A stretch of 64,000 nucleotides of DNA from Methylosinus sp. C49 (GTDB lineage Bacteria; Pseudomonadota; Alphaproteobacteria; Rhizobiales; Beijerinckiaceae): positions 3,628,501 through 3,692,500 of the forward strand of contig NZ_AP022332.1 of assembly GCF_009936375.1 (NCBI RefSeq). The letters run 5' to 3'. The notes beneath the pieces were generated by a model that was given only the letters and a program-made list of their open reading frames with translations, was not told the DNA's origin and did not search any database. Of this stretch, positions 57,005 through 64,000 are shown one piece after another. How positions within the stretch are numbered: position 1 is the first letter of the stretch; each line of letters starts with the position of its first letter. The position numbers and the translations under genes are program-made.

Positions 57005-57517
57005 ATGCGTTCCGCCGTCCTCTGCGTCGCCCTCGCGCCGCTCGCTCTTTCCGCCTGCAACAGCGCCGCGCCCGAAATGCGCTTCGATCCCGCCGAGGCC
57101 GCCTTCATCAAGCAGGAGGGCAAGGCGACGATCGAGGGTCAGGCCTTTCTGCGCGACCAGCAGGGCAAGACGAATGTGCGCTACGCCGCCGGAGAGGTGG
57201 TGCGGCTCATTCCCGCGACCGCCTATGCGCAGGCGCGCATCTCGCAATTCTACGGCAAGCGCAAGTTCCTCCCGGCTTTGCTCATGCCGACGCCGACGCA
57301 GGAGGCCGAATATGCGGCCTACACGCGCACGACCAAAGCGGGCGCGACCGGCCGCTTCACCTTCGACAAGGTCGCGCCGGGCCGCTATTTCCTGACGACG
57401 CAGCTCACTTGGGCGCCGAAGGGCGGCTTGCTCAGCGAGGGCGGCGCGATGTACGACGAGGTCATCGTCACCGGCAAGGAGACCGATCCGCTCGAGGTCG
57501 TGCTCTCCGGCAATTAA
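57005..57517 (+). CDS. Lipoprotein with a carboxypeptidase-regulatory-like domain
   Basis: 170 residues. The lipobox is ALSAC at the N-terminus. The middle contains RFTFDKVAPGRYFLTTQL, a short beta-sandwich segment like those in the Pfam carboxypeptidase-regulatory family. ATG 57005. It lies 11 bases before the start of mutT, so it may be co-transcribed with it. Function unknown. Confidence 0.75.
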   Translation: MRSAVLCVALAPLALSACNSAAPEMRFDPAEAAFIKQEGKATIEGQAFLRDQQGKTNVRYAAGEVVRLIPATAYAQARISQFYGKRKFLPALLMPTPTQEAEYAAYTRTTKAGATGRFTFDKVAPGRYFLTTQLTWAPKGGLLSEGGAMYDEVIVTGKETDPLEVVLSGN

Positions 57518-57528
57518 AGGGAAACGCT

Positions 57529-57930
57529 TTGGCTCTGCTTCTCGTGGTCGCCGCCGCGCTCGTCGATCCGCAAGGCCGCGTGCTGATCGCCCAGCGTCCG
57601 CAAGGCAAGCAGCTCGCCGGGCTGTGGGAGTTCCCCGGCGGCAAGCTCGACCCAGGCGAGCGGCCAGAGCAGGCGCTCGTGCGCGAGCTGGCCGAGGAGC
57701 TGGGCATAGAGGTGGAGACAGCCGATCTCGCGCCGCTGACCTTCGCCAGCCACGCCTATGAGGCCTTTCATCTGTTGATGCCGCTCTACCTCTGCCGGCG
57801 CTGGCGCGGCGAGCCGCACGCCCGCGAGGGCCAGGCGCTCGCCTGGATGCGGCCGAGCGAATTGGACGCGGCGCAAATGCCGCCCGCCGATGCGCCGCTG
57901 ATCGCGCCGCTCGTCGCGCTGCTGGGGTGA
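57529..57930 (+). CDS. mutT: 8-oxo-dGTP diphosphatase MutT
   Basis: 133 residues of the Nudix fold. The Nudix box is in LWEFPGGKLDPGERPEQALV followed by RELAEELG. MutT hydrolyses oxidised nucleotides. The start is taken as TTG 57529 with AAAGGGA seven bases upstream, giving ALLLVVAAALVDPQG; a GTG at 57544 is possible. In relatives mutT is usually the last gene of the argJ block. Confidence 0.88.
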   Translation: MALLLVVAAALVDPQGRVLIAQRPQGKQLAGLWEFPGGKLDPGERPEQALVRELAEELGIEVETADLAPLTFASHAYEAFHLLMPLYLCRRWRGEPHAREGQALAWMRPSELDAAQMPPADAPLIAPLVALLG

Positions 57931-57976
57931 GCGGCGCGAGTTGATTCACGGCTCGGCGCGGCCTATGTTCGCGAGC

Positions 57977-58474
57977 ATGAGCGGCTCCGTTGCTTTCGAT
58001 ACTCTGAAATTTGTCGAGAAACTGGAAGCGGGTGGGTTCGCCCGCCCCCAGGCGAAGGCGGCTGCCGAGGCTTTCGCCGAAGCGATGAGCCAGGAACTGG
58101 CGACGAAAGCCGATCTGTCGGCCGCCGAAGGAAGCCTGCGCACGGAGATTGGAAAGGTTCGAACCGAGCTGACGGCGGAGATCAGCAAGGTCCGAACCGA
58201 GCTGAAAGCGGAGATTGCGGACTTCCGAAGCGAGCTGAAAGCCGAGATCGCAGAAGTCCGAACCGAGCTGAAAGCCGAGATCGCAGAAGTCCGAACCGAG
58301 CTGAAAGCCGAGATTGCTGAAGTCCGCTCCGACCTCAAGACCGAGATCGCTTCGGTGCGATCCGACGTCGAGCTCGCCAAACGCGACCTCAAAATCTGGT
58401 TCGGCTCGATCATGGTGGTCGCGGTCGGCGTGATTCTGGCGGCGATCCGTTATCTTCCCGTCGGCCATCCCTGA
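57977..58474 (+). CDS. DUF1640/CCDC90-like coiled-coil membrane protein with hendecad repeats
   Basis: About 165 residues. An N-terminal region (FVEKLEAGGFARPQAKAAAE) is followed by six 11-residue repeats of the form VRTELKAEIAE, and a single C-terminal membrane helix (IWFGSIMVVAVGVILAAIRY). This is the architecture of bacterial relatives of the mitochondrial CCDC90/MCUR1 proteins. The ATG at 57977 is preferred; an ATG at 57941 is weaker. The repeats are almost identical at DNA level (58157-58354). Confidence 0.82.
   Translation: MSGSVAFDTLKFVEKLEAGGFARPQAKAAAEAFAEAMSQELATKADLSAAEGSLRTEIGKVRTELTAEISKVRTELKAEIADFRSELKAEIAEVRTELKAEIAEVRTELKAEIAEVRSDLKTEIASVRSDVELAKRDLKIWFGSIMVVAVGVILAAIRYLPVGHP
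58157..58354 (+). repeat. Tandem 33-base repeats within the coiled-coil gene
   Basis: Six units of 33 bases start at 58157, 58190, 58223, 58256, 58289 and 58322. Units 4 and 5 are nearly identical, and the first and last have drifted. Each encodes one 11-residue hendecad. Such repeats can expand or contract by slippage. Confidence 0.85.
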
Positions 58475-58482
58475 AGATCGCC

Positions 58483-59421
58483 TCACAGCGGCAAATTCTT
58501 CCAGTCTCGCTTGTCGGCGTGGGCGTGATGAATGCGGATCGCATTCTCCACCTCGTGGAATTTCTCGCTGCAGGCGATCGCCTCGTAAAAGCCCATGCCC
58601 CGGGCGACTGCTGCGAGATCGTAGCACCAATAGAGCGCCATCAGCGCATTGATGAACAGCTCCGTCCCCCTTGTACGCTCCGTGTCGTGCCGATTCCCGA
58701 AGCCGCCGCGGATCGCCGAGGCGATCGAATTGGCTACGATGCTCTTGGAATTGGGTTGGCGCTCGTTGAGATAATCGACAGCGTCGAGCAGCGCGTCGCC
58801 TTCCTGTGTCCCCGCCGACACCGAAACGCAGCCCAAATATCCGCCGGAACGGATCAGCTCGGCCGTATTCTCGAGAAAAGAGTGATGGCAGACGCCGTGA
58901 TAGTTATCGACGCCGAAGCCGAGGCACACGAGAAATTTGCGGACGCCCTCGAGCTGATCGACTGCGGCGATCGAGAGAGCGTCCTCTTCTATCGTGCCGA
59001 GCGCCGCCTCGTCGCCCTTCATCAGACTGTCGGTCCCGCCGTCGACGAGAATGATCGTATCGACATTCAATAGCGTGACGAGCGCTTCATAGGATTGCCG
59101 CAGAGGTCGCACGCCGGTCTTCTCGAAGGCGAAGACCTTGGGCTCGCAGCCGCGCGCCGCGAGCCAGTCGACGAGATGGCGCTCGGGAAAATAGCCCTGC
59201 ATGCGGCTGTCCGAGTCGACGAGCCGCCCTGCAGGACCGATCTTCTTGCGGGAGGCGAGATCGACGCGCGCGAAGGACAGATTGGCGAGATAGACGCTCT
59301 TGTCCGCATTGCGCAGAAAGACATAGAGCGGCAAGCCGCTGACGATGTCGAAGCCGCCGCCGCAGCCGGCGATGAGAATGCGCTGCGAGTCCTCGAGCGC
59401 GCGGAAAAAAGGGATTTGCAT
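58483..59421 (-). CDS. DUF1152 family protein
   Basis: 312 residues. The N-terminal LIAGCGGGFDIVSGLPLYVF and LVDGGTDSLMKGDEAALGTI are the recognisable parts of DUF1152, proteins of unknown function that may bind a nucleotide or sugar. The body also has LGFGVDNYHGVCHHSFLENT. The ATG at 59421 is preceded by GAGAG. It is separated from the rimP leader by its own divergent start region. Confidence 0.75.
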   Translation of the reverse strand: MQIPFFRALEDSQRILIAGCGGGFDIVSGLPLYVFLRNADKSVYLANLSFARVDLASRKKIGPAGRLVDSDSRMQGYFPERHLVDWLAARGCEPKVFAFEKTGVRPLRQSYEALVTLLNVDTIILVDGGTDSLMKGDEAALGTIEEDALSIAAVDQLEGVRKFLVCLGFGVDNYHGVCHHSFLENTAELIRSGGYLGCVSVSAGTQEGDALLDAVDYLNERQPNSKSIVANSIASAIRGGFGNRHDTERTRGTELFINALMALYWCYDLAAVARGMGFYEAIACSEKFHEVENAIRIHHAHADKRDWKNLPL

Positions 59422-59546
59422 TATTTCGTCTCTCTCCAAGGCGAGAAAGCCTATCGCCTCTTCCGCCGTCGCGAAACGATTTCTCGAACGCGACGCCCGG
59501 CGGCGCTCCCGCCGGAGGGGGCAGACCTCGCCGCGGAGCATTTTTC

Positions 59547-59576
59547 TTGCGCCGGCGCGCGATCCGGGTGTATAAG
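59547..59576 (+). promoter_or_regulatory. Promoter candidate of the rimP-nusA-infB operon
   Basis: TTGCGC (59547-59552) and TATAAG (59571-59576) with an 18-base spacer. Transcription would start around 59583, and the terminator-like hairpin at 59625 would lie about 40 bases into the message. Confidence 0.45.
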
Positions 59577-59624
59577 CGCCTCGTTCTATCTCATAACGGT
59601 CATTCTCGGATGATCGCTGGTTGA

Positions 59625-59656
59625 GAGTGGGGCCCGGCCGGGACCCGCTCTTTTTT
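59625..59656 (+). terminator. Leader terminator of the rimP-nusA-infB operon
   Basis: GAGTGGG (59625-59631) pairs with CCCGCTC (59644-59650), one G-U pair, and CCCGGCCGGG inside gives a further hairpin tip. TTTTTT (59651-59656) follows. It is a full rho-independent terminator 34 bases before the rimP start, inside the leader, so it must be read through to express the operon. NusA, encoded in this operon, is known to influence pausing and termination. Confidence 0.7.
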
Positions 59657-59689
59657 GTTTGCACCGGCCGGAAATTCTCGCAAGACAGG

Positions 59690-60472
59690 ATGAGCCGCTT
59701 GGCAGAAACGCCCGCCGCCGGCGCCGTGGAGGCGCCCTCCCTGCTCGATGAGCCGCGCCTCTGCGGCGAAACGGGCGTTGCGGCGCGCATCGCCCATATC
59801 GCCGAGCCCGTGCTGGCGCAGCTCGGCTTTCGTCTCGTGCGTGCGCGCATTCTCTCGCAGAACGGCATGGTTCTGCAGATCATGGCCGAGCGTCCCGACG
59901 GAACCATGACCATCGACGATTGCGAGGCGGCGAGCCAGGCGCTCTCGCCGGAGCTGGACGTCGAGGACGTCATCTCGGACGCCTATCGGCTGGAGCTGTC
60001 CTCCCCCGGCATAGATCGCCCGCTGGTGCGAGTCTCGGATTTTCGTCGCGCGATCGGCCATGAGGCGAAGATCGAGCTGACGCAGCCGCTCGCCTCTGGC
60101 CGCAAGCGTTTTCGGGGCAATATTGTCTCCGTCGAGGGCGCCGGCCGCGACGCCGTGGTGACGCTCGAACGCGACGACGCCCCGCCGGACGAAGACAAGA
60201 TCGTGCAAATGCCGCTGCGCGATCTCGACGAAGCCAAGCTGATGCTGACCGACGCGCTGATCCGCGAGGCGCTGCGCGCCGGCAAGGCCCAGCTCGAGGA
60301 CGATGGCCCGAGCGAGGAAGAGGCCGCGCCGCAAGAGGATACGCGGCCCCGCCGTGGGCCGGGCCGCTTCGCCATGGCGCGTGGCAATAAGGCCAAGCCG
60401 CTGGTTCCGGCCGGCGTGCAGACGGGATTCAAGAAAAAAGGCAGCGGACCCGGCCGTCGCGGCGACGCGTAG
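59690..60472 (+). CDS. rimP: Ribosome maturation factor RimP
   Basis: 260 residues. The N-terminal domain ([19 protein letters not shown]) and the family motif [14 protein letters not shown] identify RimP, which assists 30S assembly. A C-terminal extension rich in Glu, Pro, Lys and Arg makes it longer than E. coli RimP (about 150 residues), as in other alphaproteobacteria. ATG 59690. Confidence 0.94.
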   Translation: MSRLAETPAAGAVEAPSLLDEPRLCGETGVAARIAHIAEPVLAQLGFRLVRARILSQNGMVLQIMAERPDGTMTIDDCEAASQALSPELDVEDVISDAYRLELSSPGIDRPLVRVSDFRRAIGHEAKIELTQPLASGRKRFRGNIVSVEGAGRDAVVTLERDDAPPDEDKIVQMPLRDLDEAKLMLTDALIREALRAGKAQLEDDGPSEEEAAPQEDTRPRRGPGRFAMARGNKAKPLVPAGVQTGFKKKGSGPGRRGDA

Positions 60473-60496
60473 GGCCGACGTTTTTGGGAGCAAGAT

Positions 60497-62107
60497 ATGG
60501 CCGTCAGCGCCAACAGGTTGGAAATCCTGCAGATCGCCGATGCGGTCGCGCGCGAGAAATCGATCGACCGCTCGATCGTCATCGCCTCCATGGAGGACGC
60601 GCTGCAAAAGGCCGCGCGCTCGCGCTATGGGCAGGAGACCGAGGTCCGCGCCGAGATCAATCCGAAGAGCGGCGAAGTCCGCTTTTCGCGTCTGCTGCTG
60701 GTCGTCGATCTCATCGATAATGACGCGACGCAGATTTCCATCGAGGACGCGCGCAAGCGCAATCCGGCGGCGCAGGTCGGCGACTGGATTTCCGAGACGC
60801 TGCCGCCTTTCGATTTCGGCCGCATCGCCGCGCAATCGGCCAAGCAGATCATCGTGCAGAAGGTGCGCGAGGCCGAGCGCGACCGCCAATATGAAGAGTT
60901 CAAGGACCGCATCGGCGAGATCGTCAACGGCGTCGTGAAGCGCGTCGAATATGGCAATGTGATCGTCGATTTGGGGCGCGGCGAGGCGATCATCCGCCGC
61001 GACGAGATGATCCCGCGCGAGACCTTCCGTCCCGGCGATCGCGTGCGCGCCTATGTCTACGACGTGCGCCGCGAGCAGCGCGGTCCGCAGATTTTCCTGT
61101 CGCGCACGCATCCGCAATTCATGGCCAAGCTGTTCCGCCAGGAAGTGCCGGAGATCTACGACGGCGTGATCGAGGTGAAGTCGGTCGCCCGCGATCCGGG
61201 CTCGCGCGCCAAGATCGCCGTCATCTCGCGCGATTCCTCCATCGATCCCGTTGGCGCCTGCGTCGGCATGCGCGGCTCGCGCGTGCAGGCCGTCGTCGGC
61301 GAATTGCAAGGCGAGCGCATCGACATCATCCCCTGGTCGGCGGATGCGGCGACCTTCATCGTCAATGCGCTGCAGCCGGCCGAGGTGGTGAAGGTCGTTC
61401 TCGACGAGGATTCCGCGCGCATCGAGGTGGTGGTGCCGGACGATCAGCTGTCGCTGGCCATCGGCCGCCGCGGCCAAAATGTGCGCCTCGCCTCGCAGCT
61501 CACGGGCTGGGACATCGACATTCTGACCGAGGCCGAGGAATCGGAGCGCCGTCAGCGCGAGTTCGTCGAGCGCACCAAAGTCTTCATGAACGCCATCGAC
61601 GTCGATGAGGTCGTCGGCCGCCTGCTCGCTTCGGAAGGCTTTCAATCGGTCGAAGAGCTGGCCTTCGTCGATCTCGGCGAGCTGGCGACGATCGAAGGCT
61701 TCGACGAGGACACGGCCGCCGAGATTCAAAATCGCGCCCGCAATTATCTCGAGCGGGTCGAGGCGGAGAACGAGGCGCGCCGCCTCGAGCTCGGCGTGCT
61801 CGACGAGCTGAAGGAGCTCGAGGGCGTCACTACGGCGATGCTGGTCAAGCTCGGCGAGAATGACGTGAAGTCGATCGAGGATCTCGCCGGCTGCGTGCCG
61901 GATGATCTCGTCGGCTGGACCGAGAAGAAGGATGGCGAGACGGTCAAGCAGACCGGCTTCCTCGACGGGATCGACATTTCCCGCGAGGAGGCGGAGGCTC
62001 TGATCATGGACGCGCGCGTGCGCGCCGGCTGGATCGAGGCGCCGGAGCCCGAGGCGGAAGCCGAGGCCGCAGAACCGGCAGAGGCGCAGCAGACCGAGGC
62101 GCAGTGA
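60497..62107 (+). CDS. nusA: Transcription termination/antitermination factor NusA
   Basis: 536 residues. The N-terminal RNA polymerase-binding domain is followed by S1 ([20 protein letters not shown]), KH1 ([20 protein letters not shown]), KH2 ([20 protein letters not shown]) and two C-terminal acidic helix-hairpin-helix repeats ([20 protein letters not shown]). It modulates pausing and termination. The stop overlaps the next start (GTGA). Confidence 0.97.
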   Translation: MAVSANRLEILQIADAVAREKSIDRSIVIASMEDALQKAARSRYGQETEVRAEINPKSGEVRFSRLLLVVDLIDNDATQISIEDARKRNPAAQVGDWISETLPPFDFGRIAAQSAKQIIVQKVREAERDRQYEEFKDRIGEIVNGVVKRVEYGNVIVDLGRGEAIIRRDEMIPRETFRPGDRVRAYVYDVRREQRGPQIFLSRTHPQFMAKLFRQEVPEIYDGVIEVKSVARDPGSRAKIAVISRDSSIDPVGACVGMRGSRVQAVVGELQGERIDIIPWSADAATFIVNALQPAEVVKVVLDEDSARIEVVVPDDQLSLAIGRRGQNVRLASQLTGWDIDILTEAEESERRQREFVERTKVFMNAIDVDEVVGRLLASEGFQSVEELAFVDLGELATIEGFDEDTAAEIQNRARNYLERVEAENEARRLELGVLDELKELEGVTTAMLVKLGENDVKSIEDLAGCVPDDLVGWTEKKDGETVKQTGFLDGIDISREEAEALIMDARVRAGWIEAPEPEAEAEAAEPAEAQQTEAQ

Positions 62108-62844
62108 CGAAACGAGACGGCGAGCGAATGAGAGAGGCCGAGGCGAGCGAACGGACCTGCATCGTCACCCGCCGGCGCGACGCGCCGGAGGGGATGATCC
62201 GTTTCGTGCGCGCGCCGGACGGCGTTCTCACGCCGGACATAAGATCGCGCCTGCCCGGCCGCGGCGCCTGGGTGACGGCGCGCGCCGATGTCGTGGCCGA
62301 AGCATTGAAGAAGCGCGCCTTCGCGCGCCAATTGAAGGCCGAGGTCTCGGCGTCGCCGTCGCTTCCCGCGGACGTCGATCGGCTGCTGGAGGCCGATTGC
62401 CTGCAATCGCTGGCGATGGCCAATAAGGCGGGCGCGGTGATCGCCGGCTTCGGTAAGGTGTGCGAGGCGCTGGAGAAAGGCGCCGTCGCCGCTGTGCTGG
62501 AGGCGCGCGACGGCTCGGCGGATGGACGGCGCAAGCTCGCCCAGGCGGCGCGCCGCGCGGCCACGGCGCGCGGATGCGGCGAGAAGGTCACAGAGACGAT
62601 CTCTCTGTTCGATTCTCTTCAATTGGATTTGGCTTTGGGCCGCACAAATGTGATACATGCAGCCCTCGCGCCGGGCGGACCGACGCAAGCCTTTTTGGCG
62701 CGCTGCCGCCGCCTCGCCGCCTATAGAGGCGAGAGCGCATCCGGCGACGCGCAGATTCTGAACAGCGAGCGGACCGACGAGCTCGGCCCGCTGAAAGACG
62801 TAACCGAACAGGCGCAGCCCGAGGATCGGAAACTGGATGAGTGA
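62104..62844 (+). CDS. YlxR-family RNA-binding protein with L7Ae-like domain
   Basis: 246 residues. The YlxR domain ([20 protein letters not shown]) is followed by a L7Ae-like segment ([20 protein letters not shown]). The position between nusA and infB is the usual place of this gene, which is thought to bind RNA. The start is GTG 62104, overlapping the nusA stop by four bases; ATG 62128 is possible. The 3' end overlaps infB by 8 bases. Confidence 0.85.
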   Translation: MTKRDGERMREAEASERTCIVTRRRDAPEGMIRFVRAPDGVLTPDIRSRLPGRGAWVTARADVVAEALKKRAFARQLKAEVSASPSLPADVDRLLEADCLQSLAMANKAGAVIAGFGKVCEALEKGAVAAVLEARDGSADGRRKLAQAARRAATARGCGEKVTETISLFDSLQLDLALGRTNVIHAALAPGGPTQAFLARCRRLAAYRGESASGDAQILNSERTDELGPLKDVTEQAQPEDRKLDE

Positions 62845-64000
62845 GACCGAGACCGAGAACAGCGGCGACAAGACGCTGACCGTCACGCCGTCGAAGACGT
62901 TGCATTTGAAGCAGCGTCCGACCGAGCATGGCGGAATGGTGCGCCAGAGCTTCTCCCACGGCCGCTCCAAGGTGGTCGTGGTCGAGAAGGTGAAGCGTCG
63001 CGCGCCCGGACATGTCGAGACCAAGCCGGCCGCTCCGGCGACGGCGGCGCCCGCCGCGCCGGCGGCCCCCGCAGCTCCGCCGGCTCCGGCGCCGGCCGCT
63101 CCTGTCGCCGCCGCGCCGCCGCCTCCGCCGAGAGCAGAGACCCCGCGCCCGCAGCCTGCGCCCAAGCGCGGCTCCGGCATGGTGCTGCGCGCGCTGACCG
63201 ACGATGAGCGCGAGGCCCGCGCCCGCGCCCTGGTCGACGCCCGCACCCGCGAGGAGGAAGACCGTCGCCGCGCCGAGGCGGAAGCCAAGGCGCGCGCCGA
63301 GCGCGAGGCCCGCGAGCGCGAGGAGCGCGCCGCCGCCGAAGCCCGCAAACGCGAGGAAGAAGAGCGTCTCGCCCGCGACGCCGAGTCGAAGCGCCGTTCC
63401 GAGGAGGAGGCGCGCCGTCGCCTCGCCGGAGGCGGCGCGCCCGAGCCGCATGTTGCGACCTCCGCCACCGCACGCCCGGCCCAGCCGCGCCCGGCTCCGG
63501 CCGCCGGCGGAGAGGTGCCCCGCCCCGCCGCGACCGCGACGGAAGACGCCGAGAAGCGCGTCGTCCGCCGTCCCGCCGGAGTCATCGCCGTCAAGGCGCC
63601 GCCGCCGCCGCCCCGTCCGACGCCCTCGCGCGGCGGCGCGCAGAAGGACCGCGGCCGCCTCACCGTCTCCACCGCGACGTCCGAGCAGGAAGAGCGCACG
63701 CGCTCCGTCGCCTCCTTCCGCCGCCGCACGCAGCGCCTCAAATCCTTCGGCCAGGCCGAGCAGAAGGAGAAGATCGCCCGCGAGGTCATCCTCCCGGAGA
63801 CGATCACCATTCAGGAGCTCGCCAACCGCATGTCGGAGCGCGGCGTCGACGTGATTCGCCTGCTGATGAAGCAGGGCGCGCTGCACAAGATCACCGACGT
63901 CATCGACGCCGATACGGCGCAGCTCGTCGCCGAGGAGCTCGGCCATGCGGTCAAGCGCGTCGCCGAGTCCGATGTCGAGGAGGGCCTGTTCGACGAGCCC
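62837..64000 (+). CDS. infB: Translation initiation factor IF-2 (5' part only)
   Basis: Only the N-terminal 388 codons are here; the frame continues past the right edge, before the GTPase domain. The IF2-associated start ([20 protein letters not shown]), a Pro/Ala-rich linker, a highly charged segment ([20 protein letters not shown]) and the start of the IF2_N helix domain ([20 protein letters not shown]) are typical of alphaproteobacterial IF-2. ATG 62837 overlaps the preceding gene. Confidence 0.95.
   Translation, partial: MSETETENSGDKTLTVTPSKTLHLKQRPTEHGGMVRQSFSHGRSKVVVVEKVKRRAPGHVETKPAAPATAAPAAPAAPAAPPAPAPAAPVAAAPPPPPRAETPRPQPAPKRGSGMVLRALTDDEREARARALVDARTREEEDRRRAEAEAKARAEREAREREERAAAEARKREEEERLARDAESKRRSEEEARRRLAGGGAPEPHVATSATARPAQPRPAPAAGGEVPRPAATATEDAEKRVVRRPAGVIAVKAPPPPPRPTPSRGGAQKDRGRLTVSTATSEQEERTRSVASFRRRTQRLKSFGQAEQKEKIAREVILPETITIQELANRMSERGVDVIRLLMKQGALHKITDVIDADTAQLVAEELGHAVKRVAESDVEEGLFDEP

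Overview
This 64 kb window is high-GC chromosomal DNA of an alphaproteobacterium of the order Hyphomicrobiales (Rhizobiales). The evidence is gene order and gene content: clpX-lon-hupB-tRNA-Val, rimP-nusA-ylxR-infB, ppiC-argJ-...-mutT, 6S RNA in front of the 5-formyltetrahydrofolate cyclo-ligase gene, plus GapR, a bacterial arginyl/leucyl transferase (Bpt) and a propionyl-CoA carboxylase beta chain. A pyrophosphate-type phosphofructokinase fits a type II methanotroph (Methylosinus/Methylocystis type), but no methane-oxidation gene lies here, so the genus is an inference. Almost everything is ordinary core genome. There is no prophage, CRISPR array or intact insertion sequence.

Layout. 0-5 kb: rluB (cut by the left edge) and tadA point away from each other and are separated by a divergent MurA-like gene and a HigBA-type toxin-antitoxin pair; patatin and alpha/beta-hydrolase genes follow. 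5-12.6 kb: a bfd-bfr iron storage pair with an Irr-like palindrome, an MFS transporter with its XRE-cupin regulator, an LpxH-like phosphatase joined to a GT4 glycosyltransferase, an acidic protein of unknown function, a nucleotidyltransferase-like protein and MoeB. 12.6-25 kb: ridA, pccB, a secreted ClpP-fold protein, tRNA-Val, hupB, lon, clpX (no clpP beside it), PPi-dependent pfk and secA, nearly all on the minus strand.

25-35.7 kb: a ParDE module, a polysaccharide deacetylase and a GNAT gene whose start codons overlap, an alcohol dehydrogenase, a phosphotransferase/kinase fusion, a MgtA-type Mg2+ ATPase, and an O-antigen-ligase-like polymerase facing an outer-membrane barrel gene. 35.7-48 kb: gapR, RDD protein, bpt, small secreted proteins, hemN, a ParA-like ATPase plus bactofilin pair, acyl-CoA synthetase, prs, mnmA, a PmtA-like methyltransferase and 6S RNA. 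48-64 kb: fau, glnE, an MFS permease, ppiC-argJ, a HAD phosphatase, two lipoproteins, mutT, a hendecad-repeat membrane protein, a DUF1152 protein, and rimP-nusA-ylxR-infB (infB cut by the right edge).

The points most worth following are the ParA-like/bactofilin pair, terminator hairpins in the leaders of the ppiC and rimP-nusA transcripts, a direct-repeat array upstream of lon, the MurA paralogue in the rluB/tadA gap, the dehydrogenase/kinase/Mg2+-ATPase cluster, and the almost exact 33-bp repeats of the hendecad coiled-coil gene. I found no clear evidence of a wholly new system.
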